Below, piece by piece: positions 17,522 through 27,349 of a DNA stretch of 64,000 nucleotides; the stretch's first letter is position 1, and the number at the start of each line of letters is the position of its first letter. Source of the stretch: Microbacterium sp. W4I20. Its GTDB lineage: Bacteria > Actinomycetota > Actinomycetes > Actinomycetales > Microbacteriaceae. The DNA lies in the NCBI RefSeq assembly GCF_030816505.1, contig NZ_JAUSYB010000001.1, positions 3,038,001 to 3,102,000 on the forward strand, given 5' to 3'. The position numbers were made by a program, and so were the translations under genes. The notes under the pieces are model-generated. The model did no database searches and was not told the DNA's origin. It worked only from the letters and a program-made list of their open reading frames with translations.

Positions 17522-20190
17522 CCCGGCGCGCACGCGGCATCCCGCACACCTCACAGCCCACGGCCTTTCCCCTCGGCGGCGTCGGCACCGGCAACGTCTC
17601 GATCGGCGCGCGCGGCGAGCTGCGCGACTGGGAGTTCGAGAACCTGCCCGACAAGGGGCGCCGCAACCCGCACTCCTTCTTCGCGATCCACGCCCGCCCC
17701 GAAGGCGGCACACCCGTGACCCGGGTGCTCGAAGCGAAGCTCACCGGCCGCCACGATGCCGACGCGGGTTATGCATTCGATCAGCTGGCGGGCCTTCCGC
17801 GGCTCGACGGCGCGACCCTGCACGGCGAGTATCCCGTCGTCGACGTCGATTTCACCGACGCGATTCTGCCGGTCGACGTCTCGCTACACGCCTTCACCCC
17901 GCTCGTGCCGCTCGACGCCGACGCATCCGGCATCCCGAGCGCGGTGCTGCGATACCGCGTGACGAACCCCGGCACGGTGCCGGTCGCCGTGACCGTGGTC
18001 GGCAGCGTCTCGCACACCGCCGGTCGCGGCACGCCAGGACCGGACGCGCCCTGGGGCATGCGCGCGACCCAGACCGTGCGGTGGCGTGAAGACGCAGACG
18101 TGCGCGGTCTCGACTTCGGCATCGACCTCCCCGAGGACGACCCGGGCTACGGCACGCTGAGCCTGACGACGACGGATGCCGCCACCACGGTCAAACCGCA
18201 GTGGGTCACGAGCTACTGGCCGGATGGCGCCCGACTGTTCTGGAACGACCTCACCGACGACGGGCTGCTCGCGCCCGAGCCACGGCTCACACTGGAGGAT
18301 CGCCCGCGCGGGCTGTTCGCCGAGCTCGACGCCGATCCGGATGCTGCGCCGCTCACCGAGGAGGAGATGCTCGCGAAGCTCCCGCGGCTGCGTACGGGCT
18401 CCCTCGGCATCGTGCACACCCTCGCCCCCGGCGAGTCGCGCGACTTCGAGTTCATGCTGTCGTGGAGCTTCCCCAACCGGAGGCGCGGCTGGCACGGGCA
18501 CATCATTCAAGAAACACCGATGAATGCCGATGGGTCCCTGAGCCTGTCGAAGGGCGCGGATCCTCCCGCCGACGGCCCGCTGTCCCCCATCGTCCGCAAC
18601 CACTACGCGACCCTCTGGCCCGATGCCTGGGCGGCGGCGACGCACCTGCACACCCACCTGCCCACGCTCGAGTCCGCGACCGACGCGTTCGTCGAGGCGC
18701 TGTATGGCAGCAGCCTCGACCCCGTGCTCATCGACGCGATCGGGGCGAACATCGCCGCCGCCCGCTCGACCACCGGATTCGTCCTCGAGTCGCCGAATCC
18801 GGGACTCGGCGACGGGCCGGTGTTCGCGGCCTGGGAAGGATCCTTCGACCACGGCGGATCGTGCGAGGGCACCTGCACGCACGTCTGGTCGTACGCGCAG
18901 ACCCTGGCCTGGCTGTTCCCTTCGCTCGAGCGCAGCGCGCGCCGGGTCGAGTACCTGCTCGAGACCGATGAGGCCGGCGCGCAGAAGTTCCGCGGCAACC
19001 GCATCTTCGGCGGGCCGTCCTGGTTCATGGCTCCGGCGGTCGACGGGCAGCTCGGAACCCTGCTGCGGCTGCTCCGGGAGTGGCGGTTCAGCGGGGACGA
19101 CGACTTCCTGCGCGAGCTGTGGCCCGCGGCATCCCGCACCCTCGACTACGCGATCCGCGAGTGGGATCGCGACGGCGACGGGCTGCTCGACGGCGAGATG
19201 CACAACACCTACGACATCGAGTTCCACGGCGCCGAGCCGCTCGCGAACGGTGTCTACCTCGCCGCCCTCCGCGCCGGCACCCGGATGGCGCAGCACCTCG
19301 GTGAGCCGGAACGCGCGCGCGACTGGGCGGCCAGAGCCGACCACGTCGCGGCCGCGATGGACGAGACGCTCTGGAACGGCGAGTACTACCGTCAGGTGAT
19401 CGACGACGCCGACGCGCACCGGTACCAGTACGGCGACGGCGTGCTGTCCGATCAGCTGCTCGGACAGTTCCACGCCTCCGTGAACGGGCTGGGGCACATC
19501 CTCCCCGCTGAGCGGGTCGACTCCGCGCTCGCCGCAATCGTCGCCCACAACCACCGCGACGACCTGTCCACCCATGAGAGCACCCAGCGGGTGTACGCGC
19601 TGAACGACGAGGGCGGACTGCTGCTCGCCTCCTGGCCGAACGGCGGGCGACCCGCGATCCCGTTCGTGTACTCCGACGAGGTGTGGACGGGCGTGGAGCA
19701 CCAGGTCGCGGCATCCCTCCTCTTCGCCGGCCGCTACGACGACGCGCTGCTCGTCGAACGCACACTGCGCGCCCGCTACGACGGTGAGCACCGCAGCCCG
19801 TGGAACGAGATCGAGTGCGGCAACCACTACGCCCGCTCGCTCGCCTCCTGGGCGCTGCTGCTCGGCGCGACCGGCGCGCAGTGGGATGCGCCGTCGGGCG
19901 TGCTGTCGTTCGCGCCGGTCGGCGGCGCTTCGACAGGCTCAGCGACCCAGGGTGGACGCTCAGCGACCGACCGGTTCCTCTTCACCACCGGCACCGGCTG
20001 GGGACGCGTCGAGATCGACGGCGACGCCCTGACCCTCCACCTCGACGGCGGCGATCTCGACATCGCCGAACTGCAGCTGCACGGCCGGACCATCGGTCGC
20101 GGCATCCGACTCGGCGCGGGCGACTCGTCGCCCGGCTCGACCACCCAGCGTTTCCCCCTCAGCACGACCACGACACCGGAGGCATCATGA
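17518..20190 (+). CDS. GH116 family glycoside hydrolase, probable exo-D-arabinofuranosidase
   Basis: An 890-aa cytoplasmic enzyme starting MTRRARGIPHTSQPTAFPLGGVGTG, the GBA2/GH116 N-terminal signature (GG-x-G-x-G). The beta-sandwich N-domain reaches about residue 330, then an (alpha/alpha)6 barrel follows. Candidate catalytic regions are GSCEGTCTHVW (about residue 446, nucleophile Glu) and DGEMHNTYDIEF (about 555, acid/base Asp). GH116 includes beta-glucosidases and beta-xylosidases, but a Microbacterium member with exo-D-arabinofuranosidase activity has been reported (recalled). Context strongly favours the latter. There is no signal peptide. Start and stop overlap the neighbours by ATGA. 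A 28-bp dispersed repeat (18529-18556) is inserted in frame as a SLSLSKG loop. Confidence 0.88.
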   Translation: MTRRARGIPHTSQPTAFPLGGVGTGNVSIGARGELRDWEFENLPDKGRRNPHSFFAIHARPEGGTPVTRVLEAKLTGRHDADAGYAFDQLAGLPRLDGATLHGEYPVVDVDFTDAILPVDVSLHAFTPLVPLDADASGIPSAVLRYRVTNPGTVPVAVTVVGSVSHTAGRGTPGPDAPWGMRATQTVRWREDADVRGLDFGIDLPEDDPGYGTLSLTTTDAATTVKPQWVTSYWPDGARLFWNDLTDDGLLAPEPRLTLEDRPRGLFAELDADPDAAPLTEEEMLAKLPRLRTGSLGIVHTLAPGESRDFEFMLSWSFPNRRRGWHGHIIQETPMNADGSLSLSKGADPPADGPLSPIVRNHYATLWPDAWAAATHLHTHLPTLESATDAFVEALYGSSLDPVLIDAIGANIAAARSTTGFVLESPNPGLGDGPVFAAWEGSFDHGGSCEGTCTHVWSYAQTLAWLFPSLERSARRVEYLLETDEAGAQKFRGNRIFGGPSWFMAPAVDGQLGTLLRLLREWRFSGDDDFLRELWPAASRTLDYAIREWDRDGDGLLDGEMHNTYDIEFHGAEPLANGVYLAALRAGTRMAQHLGEPERARDWAARADHVAAAMDETLWNGEYYRQVIDDADAHRYQYGDGVLSDQLLGQFHASVNGLGHILPAERVDSALAAIVAHNHRDDLSTHESTQRVYALNDEGGLLLASWPNGGRPAIPFVYSDEVWTGVEHQVAASLLFAGRYDDALLVERTLRARYDGEHRSPWNEIECGNHYARSLASWALLLGATGAQWDAPSGVLSFAPVGGASTGSATQGGRSATDRFLFTTGTGWGRVEIDGDALTLHLDGGDLDIAELQLHGRTIGRGIRLGAGDSSPGSTTQRFPLSTTTTPEAS
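18529..18556 (+). repeat. Dispersed 28-bp repeat inside GH116
   Basis: Identical over all 28 bases to 39942-39969 inside the unrelated GH38 gene. The core is CTGAGCCTGTCGAAG. Here it is in frame and encodes part of GSLSLSKGA in a loop between the two GH116 domains. Confidence 0.9.
19928..19949 (-). repeat. Inverted, two-mismatch copy of the dispersed repeat near the GH116 3' end
   Basis: On the minus strand this reads TGGGTCGCTGAGCCTGTCGAAG, matching the 18529 and 39942 copies except for one base in this core and one beyond it. It lies in frame in GH116 (GGASTGSATQ), in a region likely to be a surface loop. Confidence 0.8.
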
Positions 20191-21821
20191 CCACCTACAC
20201 CCTGCCGACACCGGCATCCCGCCCGGCATCCGCGCCCCAGACCGCGTACCTGATCGCCTCCGGTGACCTGCGCGAAGCGGCCAACACGGGCGGCTGGCCG
20301 GTGCAGGTCGAGCTCGAGGCGGGCGTCACCGGCGTGTTCGAGGGCCTCGGGTGGACGGTCATCCGCGCCAATGAGGTCGATCCCACCACCGGCCACGGGT
20401 TCATCTCGAGCCAGCGCATGGGCCTCGAGGTCTTCAAGAACATCCCGACGGATGCTCCGCTCATCGTGGCCGAGGCCGTGTGGCAGTACTCGCACCACGT
20501 GCTCGCCGGACTCCGCACGCACCGGGGGCCGATCCTCACGGTCGCGAACTTCGCCGGCGACTGGCCGGGGCTCGTCGGGCTGCTCGGGCTCAACGCGGGG
20601 CTCACGAAGATGGACAAGCCGTACGCCTCGATCTGGTCGGTCGATTTCACCGACGACTGGTTCAAGGCCGGTATCAAGGAGTGGACCGAGACCGGCTCGA
20701 TCACGCACGACGGCTCGCACGTGCGCGCCCTGCCCGAGCTGCCCGACAGCCCGGAGAAGCAGCTGGGCGAGGCGCTCGCCGCAGAACTGTTGGCGGAGAA
20801 GGCCATCATCGGCGTCTTCGACGAGGGCTGCATGGGCATGTACAACGCCATCTTCGACGACGAGCTGCTGAACAAGACCGGCATCTACAAGGAGCGCCTG
20901 TCGCAGTCGGCGCTGTACGCCGAGATGCTGAACGTGTCGGAGGACGAGGCGGATGCCGCCTACACCTGGCTGACCGACAAGGGCATGACCTTCGTCTACG
21001 GCGAGGATGCCGCCACCGAACTCACCCGCGAGCAGGTGCAGTGGCAGATGAAGATGTACATCGCCGCCCTCCGCATCGCGGACGACTTCGGCCTCGACGC
21101 GGTCGGCATCCAGTACCAGCAGGGTCTCAAGGACCTCGTCCCGGCATCCGACCTGGCCGAGGGCATGCTGAACTCGACCGAGCGTCCGCCGGTGACCTCG
21201 CGCGACGGCTCGCGCGTGCTGCACGAGGGCCGTGCGTTCCCGCACTTCAACGAGGCCGACGAGGGTGTCGCGGTCGACGCGCTGGTCACCGACCGGGTCT
21301 GGCGCGCGATGGGACTCGTGCCCGACAACACCCTGCACGACGTGCGCTGGGGTGAGGACTTCGACGGCCAGTTCGTCTGGGTCTACGAGATCTCGGGCTC
21401 GGTGCCGGCCTCGCACCTCGGCGGCTGGCAGAACGCCGAGGGCTGGCGCCAGGGCCACGTGTTCTTCCCGGCGGGTGGCGCGACGATCAACGGCGTCTCG
21501 AAGCCGGGCGAGATCGTGCTGTCGCGGGTGTTCATCGCCGACGGCATCCTGCAGGCCGACATCTTCCGCGCGTCGGTCGTCGAGCTGCCGGCCGAGGAGA
21601 CGAAGCGCCGCAAGGACGCCACGAACCCGGAGTGGCCCATCGCGCACGTGGTGCTGCACGGCATCTCGCGCGACCAGTTCATGGCCCGGCACAAGGCGAA
21701 CCACGCGCAGACCGTCTACGCGCCGGATGCCGAGACCGCCGACAAGGCTCTCATCGCGAAGGCCGCGATGTTCGCCGGCATGGGCATCAAGGTCAACCTC
21801 GTGGGAGACGTGAACCTCTGA
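20187..21821 (+). CDS. L-fucose/D-arabinose isomerase family protein
   Basis: A 544-aa member of the L-fucose/L-arabinose isomerase superfamily (FucI/COG2407-like), an enzyme class that also converts D-arabinose to D-ribulose. Visible features are VFDEGCMGMYN (metal-binding Glu candidate), a central IGIQYQQG-like strand (VGIQYQQGLKDLVP) and the C-terminal HGISRDQFMARHKANH with the conserved His/Asn-His. It is cytoplasmic. The ATG overlaps the GH116 stop (ATGA) and ends the operon kinase-GH116-isomerase. With the kinase it gives the two steps from D-arabinose to D-ribulose 5-phosphate. A strong hairpin follows the stop. Confidence 0.85.
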   Translation: MTTYTLPTPASRPASAPQTAYLIASGDLREAANTGGWPVQVELEAGVTGVFEGLGWTVIRANEVDPTTGHGFISSQRMGLEVFKNIPTDAPLIVAEAVWQYSHHVLAGLRTHRGPILTVANFAGDWPGLVGLLGLNAGLTKMDKPYASIWSVDFTDDWFKAGIKEWTETGSITHDGSHVRALPELPDSPEKQLGEALAAELLAEKAIIGVFDEGCMGMYNAIFDDELLNKTGIYKERLSQSALYAEMLNVSEDEADAAYTWLTDKGMTFVYGEDAATELTREQVQWQMKMYIAALRIADDFGLDAVGIQYQQGLKDLVPASDLAEGMLNSTERPPVTSRDGSRVLHEGRAFPHFNEADEGVAVDALVTDRVWRAMGLVPDNTLHDVRWGEDFDGQFVWVYEISGSVPASHLGGWQNAEGWRQGHVFFPAGGATINGVSKPGEIVLSRVFIADGILQADIFRASVVELPAEETKRRKDATNPEWPIAHVVLHGISRDQFMARHKANHAQTVYAPDAETADKALIAKAAMFAGMGIKVNLVGDVNL

Positions 21822-21834
21822 CCTGGACTGGTCT

Positions 21835-21882
21835 GGATCAGAAATGCCGCTCCCGCCTGGCCGGGGGCGGCATTTCTGATCC
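21835..21882 (+). terminator. Intrinsic-type hairpin after the isomerase gene
   Basis: Perfect 16-bp arms: GGATCAGAAATGCCGC (21835-21850) and its complement (21867-21882), with a GC-rich loop. There is no clear T-tract, as is common in actinobacteria. It separates the D-arabinan operon from the GH18 gene. Confidence 0.8.
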
Positions 21883-21913
21883 ACCGTCTTCTCATGACCC
21901 TTCAGCTCGCGTG

Positions 21914-21930
21914 ACTTAAGCGATATAGTC
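21914..21930 (+). promoter_or_regulatory. Operator-like motif and -10 of the GH18 gene
   Basis: ACTTAAGCGATATAGTC resembles the motifs at 29729 (plus strand) and 29628 (minus strand). The shared pattern is CTNAAGCG-N-T, followed by TATAGT, which is also a good -10 (21924-21929). It is probably the site of a LacI-type regulator of the mannan/N-glycan genes. Confidence 0.6.
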
Positions 21931-21991
21931 GGCGGCAGGTCGCGCCGATGCGGCCAGATCTCGACATCGATGATGAAGGAGACGATCTGTC

Positions 21992-23197
21992 ATGAGTCAG
22001 TCACGCATCAGGAGTCACCGGTTCCGAAAGGGCCTCGCGGCCGTGGCGGGACTTGCCGTCGCCGCAGCCGGTGCTGTCGCTGCCGGCCCGGCCGCCGCGG
22101 ACGAGACGCCCGACGTCGACCCGCAGCTCGCGGTCTACGTCGAGGTGAACTCGAACGATTTAGCGAACGTCGCCGACTACACGCTCGCCGATTCGGGGGA
22201 GGCCGCCATCGACATGGCGATGATCTTCGCCGCCAACATCAACTACGACGGCGAGAAGGCGTACCTGCACTTCAACGAGCGCGTCACCGAGACGCTGAAC
22301 GACGCCGAGAACCAGATCCGACCCGTGCAGGAGCAGGGCACGAAGGTGCTGCTGTCCGTGCTCGGCAATCACCAGGGCGCCGGGTTCGCGAACTTCACCT
22401 CCTACGAGCAGGCGGATGCTTTCGCCGCACAGCTCGCCGACGCGGTGACCACCTACGGGCTCGACGGGATCGACTTCGACGACGAGTGGACCGAGTACGG
22501 CGCGAACGGCACCCCGCAGCCCAACGCGCAGTCGTTCGGCTGGCTGGCCACGGCGCTCCGCGAGCGGATCGGTGACGACAAGATCATCAGCCTCTACGCG
22601 ATCGGCCCCTCGTACACGACGACGGACTTCACCTCCTTCGATGCCGAGGGTGTGCTCGACTACGCCTGGAACCCGTACTACCCGACCTACGACGCCCCGA
22701 CGGTGCCCGGGCTCGAGGACCGCACGCGCATCGGCGCCGCGGCGATCGACCTCGCGAACACCAGCGCGGCGACAGCGGCGGACTTCGCGAACCGCACGAT
22801 CGCCGACGGATACGGCGTCTACGTGGCGTACGACCTCACCGCGACGGATCAGTCGGCCTACCTCTCCGGAATCACCCAGGCGCTCAAGGGCGAGGCGACC
22901 GAGTACCGCGCGGCGCCGAAGGACCGCACCGCTCCGACCGTGACGGTGAAGCAGGGAGCGGGGTTCACGAGCGGATCCGCCGAGGCGTACTCGAAGGTCA
23001 GCTTCAAGCTCTACGACGCGGGCAAGATCGATCGGCTCAGCGTCAACGGCGTCGTGAAGGACCTCACCGACAACACCTGGAGCGACCTCAACTTCGTGAA
23101 GCCCGGAGCGTTCGGCGCGGTCGCCGGGTCGAACACGCTTGAGGTGCTCGACGTCGCGGGCAACCGCACCCAGGTGTCGTTCGTGCTGGCGGGCTGA
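21992..23197 (+). CDS. Secreted GH18 endo-beta-N-acetylglucosaminidase (EndoH-like)
   Basis: A 401-aa protein with a Sec signal peptide (RSHRFRKG n-region, Ala-rich core, cleavage near AAADE at about residue 36). The catalytic TIM barrel carries DGIDFDDEW at about residues 158-166, the D-x-x-D-x-D-x-E motif of GH18 with the Glu as acid/base. The short barrel and the ELAVYVEVNSND-like start (QLAVYVEVNSND) resemble EndoH-type enzymes that cut the chitobiose core of high-mannose N-glycans. The C-terminal ~95 residues form an Ig-like module (APTVTVKQGAGFTSGSAEAY region). It is the extracellular first step of the mannose-glycan locus and is convergent with the GH92 gene. Confidence 0.87.
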   Translation: MSQSRIRSHRFRKGLAAVAGLAVAAAGAVAAGPAAADETPDVDPQLAVYVEVNSNDLANVADYTLADSGEAAIDMAMIFAANINYDGEKAYLHFNERVTETLNDAENQIRPVQEQGTKVLLSVLGNHQGAGFANFTSYEQADAFAAQLADAVTTYGLDGIDFDDEWTEYGANGTPQPNAQSFGWLATALRERIGDDKIISLYAIGPSYTTTDFTSFDAEGVLDYAWNPYYPTYDAPTVPGLEDRTRIGAAAIDLANTSAATAADFANRTIADGYGVYVAYDLTATDQSAYLSGITQALKGEATEYRAAPKDRTAPTVTVKQGAGFTSGSAEAYSKVSFKLYDAGKIDRLSVNGVVKDLTDNTWSDLNFVKPGAFGAVAGSNTLEVLDVAGNRTQVSFVLAG

Positions 23198-23213
23198 TCT
23201 CGACCCGAACTCT

Positions 23214-26200
23214 TCAGTCCAGGTCGAAGAGCTCGAGCTGACGGATCGTGACCTCGGCCTCCGCTCGCACGCGGAGCGCCGAGGTCTCGATGCGCTCGGC
23301 CAGAGTGAACGGCGTCGTCCGGTTCGGTAGCAGCGCCGCCTGATGGGTCGTGTGGACAGGAACCCACTCGTCATCCGCCCCGAGAACTTCCCAACGGAGG
23401 GCGGAAGCGGATGCTGCGCCCACGGTCGTCACGGTCAGGTCGCTGATGGCGCGGGGTGCGGGGAACCGCCAGCCCACCCACTCCCCGGCGTGCAGCGCGG
23501 TGCCGGCATCACCCGAGAGTGCGCCGTCGTCGAACACCCGCTCGGGGTGGGAAAGTCCGGGGGAGGAGATCACCTGGCCATCGCCGGACGTCAGGTCGGA
23601 GTGCCACCCATCCATGGCTCGGGCCGATGACGGGGCGCCGGTCTCGAGCGCCGCCGCCGGGTCGACGCCGAACTCCAGTTCGAGCACGGCGTCTCCTACG
23701 AGCGCGTCGATCGGCAGCTCCGCGTTCGACAGAAGGATGCCGTCGAGCCGCGCCTCCTGCAGGATGTGAGCCAAGGGCTCGCTGCGCCGAGACACGACGC
23801 GCAGCGAGGAGCCGTCGCCGCGATCGACCCGGATGTCGTCGAACAGCGGCGACCCGATCCGCAGCATGCCCGAGGCGAGCTCCAGCGGGTACAGCCCGAG
23901 CGCGGCCCACAGCCACCACGCACTCATCTCGCCGTTGTCCTCGTCGCCGGGGAACCCCTGGCCGATGTGCGCGCCGGCGAACAGGCGCCCGGCGAGGTCG
24001 TGCACGAGGGCGCCGGTCCGCCACGGCTGGTCACTGAACGCGTACATGAACGGGATGTGGTGCGCCGGCTGATTCGAGATCGCGCACATGCCGGAGCGCA
24101 GCGCGCGCGCCTCCCGCTGCTCGTGGATGACCGTGCCGTAGGCGCCGCCGAACCGCTCGTCCGCGGTCTCCGGTTCGGCGAACAGGGCGTCGAGGTGTCG
24201 ACGGAGACCGGCGGGACCGCCGTAGAGGGCGGCCAGACCGACGCCGTCGTGCACGGCCCCGACCGACATGCCCCAGGCGTTCGTCTCGACGTTGTCTCCG
24301 CCCCAGGTCCGCGGGTCGAAGCCGTCTGCGGCGGCGAAGGCTCCTCGGTCGTCTCTGCCGCGGAAGAACCCGGTCTCGTTGTCGAACAGCGTGCGGTACG
24401 ACCGCGCCCGGTTGGCGAAGTACCGGGAGAAGGACCGGTAGCGCGCGGCATCCGCCACAGACTCCGTGTCGGCAGCGAGCCGCGAGGCGAACCGACCGAG
24501 CGCGGCGTCGCTCACCGCGTTCTCGATGCTCCAGCTCATCCCTTCGGGGACGCCCGAGGAGATGTATCCGGTGAAGCGACCTCGGGCGATGCCTTTGCGG
24601 CCGCGGCGGGCGTCGGGCCCCGGCTCGCAGGCGTTGCGCCATCCGCTCTCGAACGCGGCGACGCGGTCGAACCCCACGTCCCAGCGCGCGGCGTCGGCGA
24701 AGATCTGATCGCTGGAGGTGCCGACCATGCTGTCGACGTACCCCGGGGCGCTCCACCGCGCCATCCATCCTCCGCGGCGGTGCTGCTCGAGCTGGCCGTC
24801 GAGCAGCCGTCCGGCGAGTGCGGGATCGAGAAGGGCGAGCGCCGGCCACTCGGTGCGATAGGTGTCCCAGTAGCCGTTGTTGACGACGAGTTCTCCGTCG
24901 GCGACAGGGTCTCCCTCGGCGCCGGTGGCGTCGGCGAACACGTCGGCGAATCGCCAGACCGGCGCATCGCGCGTGCCGGTGTTCTCGCCCGCGGTGTTCG
25001 GATACAGGTGCATCCGGTGGAGGGCGGCAGCGATTCGCGCCCGGTGCTCCTCGTCGGCGAGCGAGCGGTACGGGGCTTCTTCCTCCGGCAGCGGCGGGAT
25101 CGTGACGCGCCCCAGCAGGCGATTCCAGGATGCCGCCGATGTCTCACGCAGCTGCCCGAAGGACACCTCCGAGGGTGCCTCGATCGCGAGGCTGCGCCTG
25201 GCCTGCGCGACCGACAGGAACGAGACCGCGATCCGCACCTCGAGCGACCCGTGTCCGCTCACGAAGCCGGCGACCTCGCTCCGGCCGTCGTCATCGAGAC
25301 GGCCGCAATCGCCCCCGCCACCAGGCAGTACGACGCCGGCGAAGAAGCAGCGGGGTGCGTTGCCCCAGTCCTCCGGCCCTTCCGGGATCCAGCCCTCGAA
25401 CCCTCCGACATCCGCCCATTCGAGGCGTCCGTCAGCGTTGAGCTGATCGATCACGAAGCCGATCCGGGCGTCGGAGTCCGCACTCTGCACGCGGAAGGCC
25501 GCGGCGTGCGAGGTCGCCGTCATCTCGACGTGCAGCCCGTCGCCGAGGTCGGCCGCATACTCGTGCGGACGCGCGCGCTCGCTGCCGGGGACGATCCAAC
25601 GGCGGCGACCCGCGCGCTGCGACACCGGTCGGCCGACGAACGGCATCAGCTGCAGTACCGAGCGATCGCCGATCCACGGGCTGGGCTGATGCGAGAACTG
25701 GAGCGCCTCGAGGCGGCGGCCCTGCGGGTCGTCGTGCACGAAGGGGCGGTACGGCCAGCGCGAGTCGGCAGCATCCGTCGCCGGAGTCACGAAGGTGAAG
25801 CCGTGCGGCACGGCCACCGCCGGGATCGTGTTTCCGCGCGAGAACCGCGGACCCGAGTGCGAGCCGCGCCTGGTGTCGACCTGTTCGACGGGAGTGAGGG
25901 GTGCGGATGCCGCGGGCTGCTCGACCGTGACCTGCACGTATCCCGAGACCTCGCCAGGGAGAGCCTCGGCTCCCGCCAGCGAGCCAGCGCCGAGCACGAC
26001 CTCGACCGTTCCGCGGCGATCTGCCACCGGCGCGAGCGAGACGGTGTCGGCATTCCACTGTTCCGGCATACTCCAGCGCGCGCCGAACTGCTCCTCTGCG
26101 GTGATCGGGAAGTCGTACCGATCGCGGACCGCCGCGATCTCGCTCAGTCGGCTGCCGTCGGCGAATCGCACATCGACCGCCACCGCAAGCGCCGCATGCG

Positions 26201-26420
26201 GGGCCAGCGTCGCCGCAGGCCCGTCGGCGTAGAACGCCCAGTGCAGCACGGTCTCCCGCGAGAACGTGAGATCCGCGAGCCCCGGCACATCGATCCGCTG
26301 CTCACCCGCCGCCGGGTCGAACGCGAACGAGAACACAGGGCCGGCCAGCACGCCCGCGCGGGGACGCGAAGAGGGAGGATCCGCCGGACCGTCGGCCGGA
26401 GAGAGGTGCACGGTGCTCAC
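23214..26420 (-). CDS. GH92 family alpha-mannosidase, cytoplasmic
   Basis: A 1068-aa enzyme. The GTG at 26420 overlaps the permease stop (GTGA), which sets the start; longer frames upstream are out-of-frame with the permease. The N-terminal beta-sandwich begins at about residue 240 (VEQVDTRRGSHSGPRFSRGNTIPAVAVP). The barrel shows PFMYAFSDQPW and GFPGDEDNGEMSAWWLWAALGLYPL, the GH92 active-site signature with the Ca-dependent acidic cluster. A C-terminal F5/8C-like domain lies at about 930-1068. GH92 enzymes are exo-alpha-mannosidases (1,2/1,3/1,4/1,6). There is no signal peptide, so it should act on imported manno-oligosaccharides. Confidence 0.87.
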   Translation of the reverse strand: MSTVHLSPADGPADPPSSRPRAGVLAGPVFSFAFDPAAGEQRIDVPGLADLTFSRETVLHWAFYADGPAATLAPHAALAVAVDVRFADGSRLSEIAAVRDRYDFPITAEEQFGARWSMPEQWNADTVSLAPVADRRGTVEVVLGAGSLAGAEALPGEVSGYVQVTVEQPAASAPLTPVEQVDTRRGSHSGPRFSRGNTIPAVAVPHGFTFVTPATDAADSRWPYRPFVHDDPQGRRLEALQFSHQPSPWIGDRSVLQLMPFVGRPVSQRAGRRRWIVPGSERARPHEYAADLGDGLHVEMTATSHAAAFRVQSADSDARIGFVIDQLNADGRLEWADVGGFEGWIPEGPEDWGNAPRCFFAGVVLPGGGGDCGRLDDDGRSEVAGFVSGHGSLEVRIAVSFLSVAQARRSLAIEAPSEVSFGQLRETSAASWNRLLGRVTIPPLPEEEAPYRSLADEEHRARIAAALHRMHLYPNTAGENTGTRDAPVWRFADVFADATGAEGDPVADGELVVNNGYWDTYRTEWPALALLDPALAGRLLDGQLEQHRRGGWMARWSAPGYVDSMVGTSSDQIFADAARWDVGFDRVAAFESGWRNACEPGPDARRGRKGIARGRFTGYISSGVPEGMSWSIENAVSDAALGRFASRLAADTESVADAARYRSFSRYFANRARSYRTLFDNETGFFRGRDDRGAFAAADGFDPRTWGGDNVETNAWGMSVGAVHDGVGLAALYGGPAGLRRHLDALFAEPETADERFGGAYGTVIHEQREARALRSGMCAISNQPAHHIPFMYAFSDQPWRTGALVHDLAGRLFAGAHIGQGFPGDEDNGEMSAWWLWAALGLYPLELASGMLRIGSPLFDDIRVDRGDGSSLRVVSRRSEPLAHILQEARLDGILLSNAELPIDALVGDAVLELEFGVDPAAALETGAPSSARAMDGWHSDLTSGDGQVISSPGLSHPERVFDDGALSGDAGTALHAGEWVGWRFPAPRAISDLTVTTVGAASASALRWEVLGADDEWVPVHTTHQAALLPNRTTPFTLAERIETSALRVRAEAEVTIRQLELFDLD

Positions 26421-27349
26421 CCCTTGATCGCGCCCTCCTGCACGCCCTTGAAGAAGAATCGCTGCGTGAACGAGAACATGATCACGATCGGCACGAGCGC
26501 GATCATGGTCCCGGCGGCGATCAGTCGCGGGTCGACCGAGAAGCTGCTGTTGAGGTAGGCCATGCCGACCGTCAGCGTGTACTTTCCGGGGTCGGAGAGC
26601 ACGATGAGCGGCCACAGGTAGTCGTCCCAGGCGCCGATGAACGCGAAGATCGCGACCACCGAGACCATGCCGCGGATGTTCGGCCAGACGATGTGGCGGA
26701 TGCGCTGCCAGGTCGTCGCGCCGTCGACGGTCGCGGCATCCAGCACGTCCTTCGGGATCATGCGGCAGGCCGTGGCGATCAGGAGCACGTTCATCGCGCT
26801 GATCGCACCGGGCAGGAAGACGCCCCACAGGGTGTCGGCGAGTCCCAGTGCGCGGATCGTGAGGAAGTTGCTCGTCACCGTGACCTCGCCGGGGAACAGC
26901 AGGGTCGAGAGCAGGATCGCCATCACGATCCACTTGCCGCGGAACCGCATGCAGCCGAGCGCGTAGCCGGCGAACGTGGCCAGCACGACGTTGCTGACGA
27001 CCGTGCCCACCGAGACGAGGAGCGAGTGCCAGGCGTAGAGGTAGACCGGCACGATGTCGGCGACGGTGGAGTAGTTGCCCAGCGTCGGCTCGCGCGGGAT
27101 GAGGTTCGGCGGGAACGAGTAGATGTTCTCCTGCGGGCCCTTGAACGACGTCGACAGCTGCCAGAGGAACGGGCCGATGACGAGCACGAGCACGAACAGC
27201 AGCAGCGCGTAGCGGCCGATCAGTCCGCCGAGGGTCGGCTTGCTGAAGTCGCCGGAACCCCGGCGGCGGAAGACGCGCTCGCGCTCGGGCTTCGCCGCAG
27301 CATCCGTCGCACGATCGTCGTGGGTGCGGGGCGGGGTGAGGATGCTCAT
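26417..27349 (-). CDS. CUT1 sugar ABC transporter permease (MalG-like), mannose-glycan importer
   Basis: A 310-aa permease with a ~45-residue charged cytoplasmic N-terminus, six hydrophobic segments and the EAA loop (DAATVDGATTWQRIRHIVWP). ATG 27349 overlaps the upstream permease stop (ATGA), and its own stop overlaps the GH92 GTG. The order binding protein - MalF-like - MalG-like - GH92 marks it as the second permease of an oligosaccharide importer whose cargo is degraded by GH92 (inference). Confidence 0.92.
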   Translation of the reverse strand: MSILTPPRTHDDRATDAAAKPERERVFRRRGSGDFSKPTLGGLIGRYALLLFVLVLVIGPFLWQLSTSFKGPQENIYSFPPNLIPREPTLGNYSTVADIVPVYLYAWHSLLVSVGTVVSNVVLATFAGYALGCMRFRGKWIVMAILLSTLLFPGEVTVTSNFLTIRALGLADTLWGVFLPGAISAMNVLLIATACRMIPKDVLDAATVDGATTWQRIRHIVWPNIRGMVSVVAIFAFIGAWDDYLWPLIVLSDPGKYTLTVGMAYLNSSFSVDPRLIAAGTMIALVPIVIMFSFTQRFFFKGVQEGAIKG

